From contig NZ_JAEDAL010000008.1 in NCBI RefSeq assembly GCF_016093295.1, positions 1 to 64,000 on the forward strand: a DNA stretch of 64,000 bases. The letters are read 5' to 3'. The notes below the pieces were generated by a model, which saw only the letters and a program-made list of their open reading frames with translations, searched no databases and was not told the DNA's origin. The stretch comes from Inhella gelatinilytica. GTDB lineage: Bacteria; Pseudomonadota; Gammaproteobacteria; Burkholderiales; Burkholderiaceae_C. Numbering within the stretch: position 1 is the first letter of the stretch; every line of letters begins with the position of its first letter. Shown one piece after another: positions 50,138 through 57,313 of the stretch. A program made the position numbers and the translations under genes.

Positions 50138-52036
50138 TCAGCGGGCCGACGAATCGACGTTGGCGGGTTCAGTGGGCGAGGGAGTGCCGCCCCGCCAGAC
50201 CTGGCCGATGGCCACCGATTGCAGCTTGCGCTGCCGGCCGTACCAGAGGTTCACCAAACCGCGAGAGAACATCACGGCCGAGAACATGGACGTCAAGATG
50301 CCCAGGCAATGCACCACGGCAAAACCCTTCACGGGACCCGAGCCGAAGGCCAGTAGCGCCAAACCCGCAATCAGCGTGGTGACATTGGAGTCCAAGATCG
50401 TGGCGAACGCGCGCTCATAGCCCAGGTGAATCGCCATCTGGGGCGCGACGCCGGCCCGCAACTCTTCGCGGATGCGTTCGTTGATCAGCACGTTGGAGTC
50501 GATGGCCATCCCCAACACCAGCGCAATGGCCGCCATGCCCGGCAAGCTCAACGTGGCTTGCATCATGGAGAGCACCGCCACCAGCATGAGCAGGTTGAAG
50601 CCCAGCGCCAGGGAGGAGAACAAACCGAAGAGCATGTAGTACATGCACATGAAGGCGGCCACCGCGGCAAAGCCCCAGATCACCGACTGGAAACCTCGAT
50701 CAATGTTTTCTTTGCCCAGCGTCGGGCCGATGGTGCGCTCTTCAATGATTTCCATCGGCGCGGCCAAGGAGCCGGCCCGCAGCAACAGGGCGGTGTCTGC
50801 TGCCTCTTCGGCGGTCATGGCCCCCGAGATTTGCACGCGCCCGCCCCCAATTTCACCGCGAATGACGGGGGCCGTCACCACTTCACCCTTGCCCTTCTCG
50901 AACAACAAGATCGCCATGCGCTTGTTGATGTTTTCGCGGGTGACATCTTTGAAGATGCGCGCACCCCGGGCATCCAGCGTCAGATGAACCGCTGGGTTTT
51001 GCTGATCATCAAAGCCCGCCTGCGCATCATTCAGGTTGTCACCAGTCAACACGACTTGGCGCTTCACGATAAGGGCCTGGCCACCGCGCTCCATGTAGCG
51101 CTCCGTACCAAAAGGCACGGGACTGTTGCCACTCAAGGACGCCGTGGCCTCGGCGCTGTCGTCCACCAAGCGAACCTCCAAGGTGGCCGTGCGACCAATG
51201 ATGTCCTTGGCCTTGGCCGTATCTTGAACGCCTGGCAGCTGCACCACGACCCGGTTCAAACCCTGCTGCTGAATCACGGGCTCCGCGACGCCGAGTTCGT
51301 TGATCCGGTTGTGCAGCGTGTTGATGTTTTGCTTCAGCGCGCCTTCCTGCACCGCCACACGCGCCGCTGGCTTGAGTGCACCGCGCAGCTGCAGCTCGCC
51401 CTCCCGGCTGATGGAGACCCAGTCCAGGTCGGCCAGCTTCTCGCTCAAGAAGAGCTTGGCCGTGTCCAGTGTCGCGGCGTCACGAAACGCCACCACCAGC
51501 CCATCCGGTTCTTTGCTCACCCCAGCGTGGCGGATGCCTTTGTCCCGCAGCAGCGAGCGCACATCCCCCACCAAAGCATCGTTTTTCTTGGCCAAGGCTG
51601 CCTTCATGTCCACCTCCATGAGGAAGTGAACGCCGCCCCGCAGATCCAACCCCAGGTACATGGGGAAGGCCCGCAGCTTGGTGAGCCACTGGGGCGAACG
51701 CGAAATTAGGTTCAGAGCCACGATGTAGTCGGGGTTGGCCGCGTCCGCATTCATGGCCTTGGCGATGGCGTCCTTGGCCTTGAGTTGCAGGTCCGTGTCC
51801 GCCAACCGCGCACGCACGGAGGTTCCCTCCCACTGCACAAAGTCCGGCTGGATGCCAGCCTCGGCCAGGGCCTTGGTAACGCGCACACGCGTGTCATCGG
51901 TAACTTTTACGGTGGCACGGCCGCTGGAGACTTGAACAGCCGGCGCCTCACCGAACCAATTCGGCAAGGTGTAGACCGTTCCAATCAGCAGCGCCACCGC
52001 GAGCACTAGGTATTTCCAGAGCGGATAGCGATTCAT
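50138..52036 (-). CDS. secD: protein-export membrane protein SecD
   Basis: This 632-residue protein has an N-terminal transmembrane helix, a large periplasmic domain with GLDLRGGVHFLMEVD and VQLPGVQDTAKAKDIIGRTATLEVRLVD, and five C-terminal helices with LALVLGMAIDSNVLINERIREEL. It is the partner of SecF. The start at 52036 (MNRYPLWKYL) is the family start; the reading to 52108 was rejected. It follows yajC by 78 bp. Confidence 0.97.
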   Translation of the reverse strand: MNRYPLWKYLVLAVALLIGTVYTLPNWFGEAPAVQVSSGRATVKVTDDTRVRVTKALAEAGIQPDFVQWEGTSVRARLADTDLQLKAKDAIAKAMNADAANPDYIVALNLISRSPQWLTKLRAFPMYLGLDLRGGVHFLMEVDMKAALAKKNDALVGDVRSLLRDKGIRHAGVSKEPDGLVVAFRDAATLDTAKLFLSEKLADLDWVSISREGELQLRGALKPAARVAVQEGALKQNINTLHNRINELGVAEPVIQQQGLNRVVVQLPGVQDTAKAKDIIGRTATLEVRLVDDSAEATASLSGNSPVPFGTERYMERGGQALIVKRQVVLTGDNLNDAQAGFDDQQNPAVHLTLDARGARIFKDVTRENINKRMAILLFEKGKGEVVTAPVIRGEIGGGRVQISGAMTAEEAADTALLLRAGSLAAPMEIIEERTIGPTLGKENIDRGFQSVIWGFAAVAAFMCMYYMLFGLFSSLALGFNLLMLVAVLSMMQATLSLPGMAAIALVLGMAIDSNVLINERIREELRAGVAPQMAIHLGYERAFATILDSNVTTLIAGLALLAFGSGPVKGFAVVHCLGILTSMFSAVMFSRGLVNLWYGRQRKLQSVAIGQVWRGGTPSPTEPANVDSSAR

Positions 52037-52114
52037 GGCCCCTCCCAGGGGCGCGGGGACAGCATTCCCCGCAGCAGTTCGACCTGTTGCCGGGTGCAAC
52101 AGGTTCACGTCAAC

Positions 52115-52438
52115 TTACTTCAGGGTGCCCTTGGGCAACACTTGCACCACGGCCGACCGCTGAACTTGCACTTCAACACCCGCGGCCAATTCCACATGCA
52201 GCGTGGACTCTCCCAATTTGGAGACTCGCCCCAACAGCCCCCCCGCGGTCACGACTTCGTCCCCTTTGGCCAAGGCTTCAATCATCGCCTTGTGCTCCTT
52301 TTGGCGCTTCATCTGAGGGCGAATCATGATGAAGTACAGCACCACAAACATCGCCACCAAGGGCAGCAGGCTCATCAGGCTGGACTCGGGGGTGGCTGCC
52401 GGCGAGGCAGCTTGAGCAAAAGCATTGGAAATCAACAC
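52115..52438 (-). CDS. yajC: preprotein translocase accessory subunit YajC
   Basis: This 107-residue protein has one N-terminal membrane helix (SLLPLVAMFVVLYFIMIRPQMKRQKEH), the canonical YajC pattern, then a small cytoplasmic domain with EVVTAGGLLGRVSKL. The start codon appears to be GTG at 52438. It leads the yajC-secD-secF operon. The tgt gene often found before yajC is not adjacent. Confidence 0.93.
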   Translation of the reverse strand: MLISNAFAQAASPAATPESSLMSLLPLVAMFVVLYFIMIRPQMKRQKEHKAMIEALAKGDEVVTAGGLLGRVSKLGESTLHVELAAGVEVQVQRSAVVQVLPKGTLK

Positions 52439-52533
52439 AGCGACGACTCTTCAAAGAATGCCTTGCAGGCGAAAACGACCCGCCGGCGGATCCGGTGGGA
52501 AAACGCGCGATTCTAGGCGCCGACAATGTCCCC

Positions 52534-53295
52534 ATGACCCGTGCTGCCACCCCTGAATTGCTTTGCGACGGCCCCATCGCCACGATCACGCTGCGCCGCC
52601 CCGATCAAGCCAACCGCTTGGAGCTGGTGGACCTGGAGTGCCTCGAATCCCATGTGGAGACCTTGCGGACGTCCCCCGCCGTGCGGGTTCTGATTTTGCA
52701 AGCGCAAGGCGCACACTTTTGCAGCGGCTTTCACATTGATGCCGTCCCCGGTGTCGACGCACCAGCCCTCTTCGAGCGGCTGTGTGATCGCATTGAAAAC
52801 CTGCCTCAGATCAGTCTGGCAGCCCTCCAGGGCGGTGCGTGGGGCGGCGCCACCGATTTGGCGCTGGCCTGCGACTTTCGCTTCGGCACCGACGCCTGTC
52901 AGATGGCCATCCCGGCCGCCCGGTTGGGGCTGCATTACTACGGCGGGGGCATGCGGCGATTGGTCACCCGATTGGGCATGGGGCCCGCCAAGCGCCTGCT
53001 GCTCGCGGGTCAATCCCTGGATGCAGCGGCCATGCGGGATTGCCACTTTCTGGACGAGTGCCTGCCTTCGGTCGAGGCGCTGCGGGCGCGCGTCCAAGAT
53101 CAGGCGCAAACAATCGCCAGCTTGGCACCACTGGCCCTGTCGGGGATGAAACGCCACTTGAACACGCTCGCCTTCGGAAACCTGGACCGCGAGGCCCTCG
53201 AACAAGACCGGCAGCGCTGCGCGCAATCCACGGACTTGCAGGAGGGCGTGCGGGCCTGGCAAGCCCGTCGCCCGCCTCGGTTCACCGGGCGTTAA
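52534..53295 (+). CDS. enoyl-CoA hydratase/isomerase family protein
   Basis: This 253-residue crotonase-fold protein has AQGAHFCSGFHIDAV and GGAWGGATDLALACDFRFGTD at the two oxyanion-hole positions. The later region PAARLGLHYYGGGMRRLV differs from standard hydratases, so the reaction is unclear. The start at 52534 (MTRAATPEL) is preferred; it is divergent from yajC with about 95 bp between them. Confidence 0.85.
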   Translation: MTRAATPELLCDGPIATITLRRPDQANRLELVDLECLESHVETLRTSPAVRVLILQAQGAHFCSGFHIDAVPGVDAPALFERLCDRIENLPQISLAALQGGAWGGATDLALACDFRFGTDACQMAIPAARLGLHYYGGGMRRLVTRLGMGPAKRLLLAGQSLDAAAMRDCHFLDECLPSVEALRARVQDQAQTIASLAPLALSGMKRHLNTLAFGNLDREALEQDRQRCAQSTDLQEGVRAWQARRPPRFTGR

Positions 53296-53442
53296 TCCCC
53301 GCCCGAGGCCTCGACAACAGAACCCTTCGGCTTTTTGGGGCGATCCCGGTGTCTCAGATCGCCCGCATGAGCGACAATAGCGTGTTCGCCGCCGCATCCC
53401 CGTGCGGGGCCCCCCAATGTTCAGAAAACAGGCAGGTATCGC

Positions 53443-53685
53443 GTGGCAAAGGAAACCACCAAGACCTTGATCGAAGCCGATGGCTTGCGCTACAAGTCCA
53501 AGGCCCCAGGCTCACCGTTTGCGGCCACGTCATCGTTCGGAGCGGCGACCATGTCGTGCTTCTTGTGCGGAAAGCATCGCCCTCGGGCCATGCTCAAGTC
53601 ACGCAAGTTGCTGGGCAAGAGCCAACCCGTTTGTGCGCCTTCGTGCAAGGAACTCGAAGAACAGTTGGCCACCAAAAAGCCCTGA
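53443..53685 (+). CDS. small Cys-rich protein, paralogue A
   Basis: This 80-residue protein starts with GTG at 53443 and contains SCFLCGKHRPRAMLKSRKLLGKSQPVCAPSC, in which CxxC and CxxxC pairs could bind one metal ion. It shares the pattern ADGLRYKSKAPGSPF with a second small gene 140 bp downstream. Function is unknown; similar short proteins occur in beta-proteobacteria. It ends before a terminator at 53709-53731. Confidence 0.72.
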   Translation: MAKETTKTLIEADGLRYKSKAPGSPFAATSSFGAATMSCFLCGKHRPRAMLKSRKLLGKSQPVCAPSCKELEEQLATKKP

Positions 53686-53705
53686 TTGATTTCCAGCGCA
53701 CCAGA

Positions 53706-53734
53706 AAGCGCCCAGCCCCGCTGGGCGTTTTCGT
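53706..53734 (+). terminator. intrinsic terminator after the small Cys-rich gene
   Basis: The hairpin CGCCCAGC-ccc-GCTGGGCG (53709-53727) is followed by TTTTCGTTTC on the plus strand. It lies 20 bp after the stop of the small gene. Confidence 0.75.
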
Positions 53735-53826
53735 TTCTGCCCAAGGCAGGGGTGGGCAAATCGCTAGAGCGGTGCGGGCAGCTGGGCCCTAGGATGATCC
53801 ATCTTCACCGGACAGGGCCCTCGCTC

Positions 53827-54033
53827 ATGTTTCAGGACACCCACACGACCGTGCGCGACGATGGCTTGCGGTACGAGGCCAAGATCAGCGGTTCGCCGTT
53901 TTTCGGCAGCGGTCACATGCGGTCGTGCTTTAAGTGTGGCAAGCATCGCCTGCCCACCAGCTTGAAAAGCGTGAAGATTCTGGGACGCACCGAACGCGTG
54001 TGCGCCCCCGACTGCAAGAGCGTCGAACGCTGA
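53827..54033 (+). CDS. small Cys-rich protein, paralogue B
   Basis: This 68-residue protein is paralogous to the gene just upstream: DDGLRYEAKISGSPF and SCFKCGKHRLPTSLKSVKILGRTERVCAPDC keep all four Cys and the CGKHR block. The ATG at 53827 was chosen. A single zinc-binding domain is plausible. Its stop directly abuts the 3' end of the convergent ProQ/FinO gene. Function unknown. Confidence 0.72.
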   Translation: MFQDTHTTVRDDGLRYEAKISGSPFFGSGHMRSCFKCGKHRLPTSLKSVKILGRTERVCAPDCKSVER

Positions 54034-54696
54034 TCAGCCCTGTTTTTTGTCGGACCGCGGTTTGGCTGAGGTTTGACGGGGCCCGCGCGCAGGCGTCGGG
54101 CGATCCTCGCGGACCCCACCTCGGCCATGGGGAGCTCGAGACGGGCGGCCCTCCGACTGACGCGGCAGGGCTTGCGCCGCTTCTTGGCGTGCCTGTTCGA
54201 GCAGCGCGTCCAAGGCCGCCTCGGCAACGCCTTTGAGGGCGCAGAAGTTGGTGCGGGACAGCGTGCTGCGACCCCAATCGCGCAACAAGTCAGCGCGCCA
54301 CTGGCGCGCCTGCTCCATTTCAGCCTCGCGCTGACGGTGCCGCTCTCGGCGCTCGGCCAGCGCCTCTTTGGCTGCGGCCCGGTGGGCCTCACTCAATTCA
54401 CCCGCCGGCTGTCCGTCCAGGTCGAACCGGGTGGCGGACTTGGTCAAGGCAATCAGGTAGGACGTGCTGCTGGTGTGTCGGCGCAAAAAGCCCGTGAGCG
54501 CCGCCTTGGTCATTTGCCCAGGAAACCGCGCTTCGATATCCTTTTGGATGTGCAACTTGATCGGCTTGGGCGTACCCGAAAACAGGGCAGCAGCTTCACG
54601 CTTCAACCACTCCCCCACCGCAGCCGCATCCCGCAGCGTCGGCACCCCAGCGGGCTGGGCCCCTTCGAGCGACTTCTCGTCGTTGACTTCATCCAT
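54034..54696 (-). CDS. ProQ/FinO-family RNA chaperone
   Basis: This 220-residue protein has a FinO/ProQ domain (about residues 25-105: WLKREAAALFSGTPKPIKLHIQKDIEARFP, MTKAALTGFLRRHTSSTSYLIAL) followed by a charged helix and an Arg/Pro/Gly-rich tail. Such proteins bind structured sRNAs and mRNA 3' ends. The start at 54696 (MDEVNDEKS) is used; the longer reading crosses the terminator and the tRNA fragment. It is the last chromosomal gene before the probable island. Confidence 0.87.
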   Translation of the reverse strand: MDEVNDEKSLEGAQPAGVPTLRDAAAVGEWLKREAAALFSGTPKPIKLHIQKDIEARFPGQMTKAALTGFLRRHTSSTSYLIALTKSATRFDLDGQPAGELSEAHRAAAKEALAERRERHRQREAEMEQARQWRADLLRDWGRSTLSRTNFCALKGVAEAALDALLEQARQEAAQALPRQSEGRPSRAPHGRGGVREDRPTPARGPRQTSAKPRSDKKQG

Positions 54697-54730
54697 GCGA
54701 ACCTCGCACCACCTTGACCCACAAAGCAAA

Positions 54731-54758
54731 GAGGCGCTCACACGGAGCGCCTCTTTTT
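54731..54758. terminator. terminator hairpin next to the tRNA-fMet fragment
   Basis: The stem GAGGCGCTC / GAGCGCCTC (54731-54753, 5-nt loop) is followed by TTTTT on the plus strand and by TTTGCTTTG on the minus strand. On the minus strand it lies just after the tRNA 3' end, so it was probably the terminator of the original tRNA gene. Confidence 0.7.
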
Positions 54759-54764
54759 GGATTC

Positions 54765-54797
54765 TGGTTGCGGGGGCTGGGTTATGAGCCCCACGCA
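54765..54797 (-). pseudogene. initiator tRNA-Met fragment, probable island attachment site
   Basis: On the minus strand positions 54776-54765 end in CCCCCGCAACCA, the acceptor 3' end with encoded CCA expected of an initiator tRNA-Met. Just before it (54791-54779) is GGGCTCATAACCC, the initiator anticodon arm with CAT. The variable and T-arm sequence between them (about 20 nt) is missing, and no D-arm or normal 5' half is visible. This fits a remnant or att site left by integration into a tRNA-fMet gene; an intact copy would be expected at the far end of the island. No function as a tRNA is likely. Confidence 0.6.
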
Positions 54798-55154
54798 AAT
54801 CAGAGTGCCCGGGCGTTAACCCTGCGGCAACCCACGGCGAAGAGTGTACATGAATCCGCCTAAGTTGCTGATTCAAGGGCTCTTTTTCGTTGAGTCGGCG
54901 TTACATGGCACTGTTCGGGAGAACCAGACAGAAACTTCAACGTCACTCCTTCAGGACGAATAGCCACTTAACCCCACTAGTGACTGCGCCCAAGTCGCGA
55001 CCGTTAGGTTCCCTTGCCGCCCGAATGTCGACACTCCCTTAATAGGACCCGCAGCGGACGAAAGCCGCCTCGTTCAAAGCTGCTCCAACCTCGCGCAGGA
55101 TTCAGGGTAAACCTTAATATGCACTAAAAGTGGCCTTATGCCGCGCCATTCCCA

Positions 55155-55174
55155 GTTCGAGAACGAATATGTTC
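55155..55174. promoter_or_regulatory. palindromic operator-like site upstream of the recombinase operon
   Basis: GTTCGAGAAC (55155-55164) is a palindrome, and it overlaps GAACGAATATGTTC (55161-55174), a second inverted repeat. The clustered GTTC/GAAC half-sites just before the operon suggest a repressor or recombinase binding site. The protein is unknown. Confidence 0.4.
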
Positions 55175-55175
55175 T

Positions 55176-55198
55176 AAGACCTCACCCAAGGAGGTCTT
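55176..55198 (+). promoter_or_regulatory. ribosome-binding site inside a perfect hairpin
   Basis: AAGACCTC (55176-55183) and GAGGTCTT (55191-55198) form a perfect 8-bp stem with a 7-nt loop. The GGAGG ribosome-binding site at 55190-55194 is mostly in the 3' arm and the GTG start follows at once (55199). Folding would hide the site and limit translation of the first recombinase-like protein. Confidence 0.65.
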
Positions 55199-57313
55199 GT
55201 GCCCAACCAAGAGTCACCACTTGCTTCAATCAGTCACAGCACAGTAGTCCTATCGCTCAAAGCGAATGATTCCCCGGCGCGCTGGTCATTCTCAAGACTA
55301 TGCACAGTTTCACCGCCGCCGCTCGATCACGCCATGCTTCAGGCCGTCATCGCCGGCGCTTTCGGTGCGCTGAGCAATGCCTTCGCGCTCTTGAAGCAGC
55401 CGAACCCAACGGCAATCGGCATGCAGGAGGAACTGAGTCTTCTTCATTCTGCTTGCGCCGAGGAGTACGCCAAGCGATCGGGGCTGGTTGATGCACCAGA
55501 TGGCCTAGCAGGTCGACTCCGAGCAACCCCAGCATGGTCGCTGTTGAGTCGATTGGGCCTGCCGCAGCCGGGCATAAGCCATCCGGCGGCCACCGTGGCC
55601 GGCATGGAATTGATGCTGTCCCTGCATCGAGGAAAAGTGATGGCCGCCAGCTTCTGCAACGGAGTGCGGCTGGCGCTGGAAGAAGAGGCACTGAACCTAG
55701 TCAGCCTTGAATCGCTGCTGAGCACGCACCAGGACGAAAAACCTCCACACTGGATCAAGCATGCTCGAACCATCTATGCGGACTTCTTTTCCGCGTTTGA
55801 TGAGACGTCGCCCCAGCCGCTACCGCCACGCTCTTTCGAGGATCGCGCGCGGACCGAGCTTGCATGCCGAGCTGCATTCGCTACCTACCGACGCAGGGCT
55901 GGCGTCCTGGATGACACCTGCTTGAGCCGAAGACAGATTGCGGAAGCCGTTGGTTATGCCGGAACGGGTGTGTTTCGAAGCCCAGCGGAGCGAGAAGCCG
56001 CACTCTGGATCATCGGCATGAGCGGCCTGTTTGGAACGAGTACCCAGTTCATCCCACTAGCCACAGCCGCCCCCGAAGACTGGGTGATCAGCTACGACCT
56101 CGCCGCCGGAGTTCTGCGGCGCGACTACAGCTCCCTCGTGCCTGAAGCTGCTCGCCCTCGCCCCGGAGTCGGAACACCCGCGAGTTACATCGCGACGACC
56201 CCAGCTCCTGCGCGAGTGGCTGAGGAACTCAAGCGCCGTGCGCTCGATGTCCCTGGTGCGTATGAACTCGGTGACCTCATCCCGGCACTGCGGCAGATTT
56301 CGCCACGCGACCTTGTCCACCCGGATCTAGCGGACTTAGGTCCAAGCTTTGCACGATGGTCGCGCACCCTCGCGCCACTCTCTTTGCAAGTTGGCTTGGA
56401 CACCCTACTTGCAGGCGTAATCTGCGGGGATTTGGGCGTGACAGCTCGCAGCAAGCTTCACTACTGCCTGATCGGCGCCGACGAACTCTGGGGCAGCGCC
56501 GCACGACTCTATGCAGTGCTAGGTTGGGATAGGCCGGTGGCTCAGCCGTCGGGCAGCTTGCCTTTCGGGGCCGCCGTCGTTCCGACGGCCTCTGCCTTAG
56601 CTCAACTGGATGAGGCAGCTTGGCGATGGGTCGAGGCGGTTCGGCCGCCGAAGAGGCTAGGGCACGAAGCCCTGTTGCTTGAGTTTCACAACCGATTCGT
56701 TCGCGCGCTCTCCTCCCGCCTTGCCGTTTGGGTGAGCCTGCGGCCAGCAGCAGAGCTATCGCTTCGAGCCGTGATCCAAGAGCGCTTCGATCTCTGTGTC
56801 GATTTGCTTGAAAAGTCCAGCGCAGGCCGGGTGGGTGCACTACCTGCCGTCATTTGCGATGGCATGCGTGCGGCCTTGATGAGCTACCGCGAGCACTGCA
56901 AGGCATTGCTTGAGCGCCTCAGGACCTTCGGTTGGAGTGGTCCCGTTGTGGCCTGGCTTATGGCAGTGATCAAGCGTGAAGACGTCCCGCTGCTCTGCAC
57001 GATCCATGGTCGCAACAATTTGGTGCCGCAAGGGACTAACGACCTTCGCAAGACCCTCCCAGGCGCCTTGCAGCTCCCTGCTGATTGGGGGCGAAAGTTC
57101 ATGGAGAACCAGTTGAGACAAGCGGGCGCCCAATCCAGAGACATCGATCGTCATCAACGCCACGAAGTGATTGGACAAGAGCAAGACACTTCAATCGCTG
57201 ACAGCTGCGAGATGGAATGGGTACTGCGCCTCAAACCCATCCTCGATCGGATATCGCGGCAGCTGTTTCGATCGCCGCTGACCGGTTTGCGCACGGGAGG
57301 TGTTGCGACATGA
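55199..57313 (+). CDS. large recombinase-like protein, probably catalytically degenerate
   Basis: This 704-residue protein starts with GTG behind the hairpin RBS. Its C-terminal third resembles a tyrosine recombinase: SLRPAAEL at Arg515 fits the first catalytic Arg, DWGRKF at Arg632 the second, and RHEV at His655 the Gly-His position. No Tyr is seen where the nucleophile should follow (DSCEMEW stands there). It is best described as a recombinase relative with a lost or unusual active site. The stop overlaps the next gene by ATGA. GC content looks lower than in the core genes. Confidence 0.65.
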   Translation: MPNQESPLASISHSTVVLSLKANDSPARWSFSRLCTVSPPPLDHAMLQAVIAGAFGALSNAFALLKQPNPTAIGMQEELSLLHSACAEEYAKRSGLVDAPDGLAGRLRATPAWSLLSRLGLPQPGISHPAATVAGMELMLSLHRGKVMAASFCNGVRLALEEEALNLVSLESLLSTHQDEKPPHWIKHARTIYADFFSAFDETSPQPLPPRSFEDRARTELACRAAFATYRRRAGVLDDTCLSRRQIAEAVGYAGTGVFRSPAEREAALWIIGMSGLFGTSTQFIPLATAAPEDWVISYDLAAGVLRRDYSSLVPEAARPRPGVGTPASYIATTPAPARVAEELKRRALDVPGAYELGDLIPALRQISPRDLVHPDLADLGPSFARWSRTLAPLSLQVGLDTLLAGVICGDLGVTARSKLHYCLIGADELWGSAARLYAVLGWDRPVAQPSGSLPFGAAVVPTASALAQLDEAAWRWVEAVRPPKRLGHEALLLEFHNRFVRALSSRLAVWVSLRPAAELSLRAVIQERFDLCVDLLEKSSAGRVGALPAVICDGMRAALMSYREHCKALLERLRTFGWSGPVVAWLMAVIKREDVPLLCTIHGRNNLVPQGTNDLRKTLPGALQLPADWGRKFMENQLRQAGAQSRDIDRHQRHEVIGQEQDTSIADSCEMEWVLRLKPILDRISRQLFRSPLTGLRTGGVAT

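Noticed and set aside
49040-51709. Plus-strand open frames of 438 and 427 codons opposite secF and secD
   Set aside because: They are antisense shadows rich in His, Gln and Arg; secD and secF are unmistakable on the other strand.
54697-54876. N-terminal extension of the ProQ/FinO protein
   Set aside because: It reads through the terminator hairpin and the tRNA-fMet fragment; the domain starts properly after 54696.
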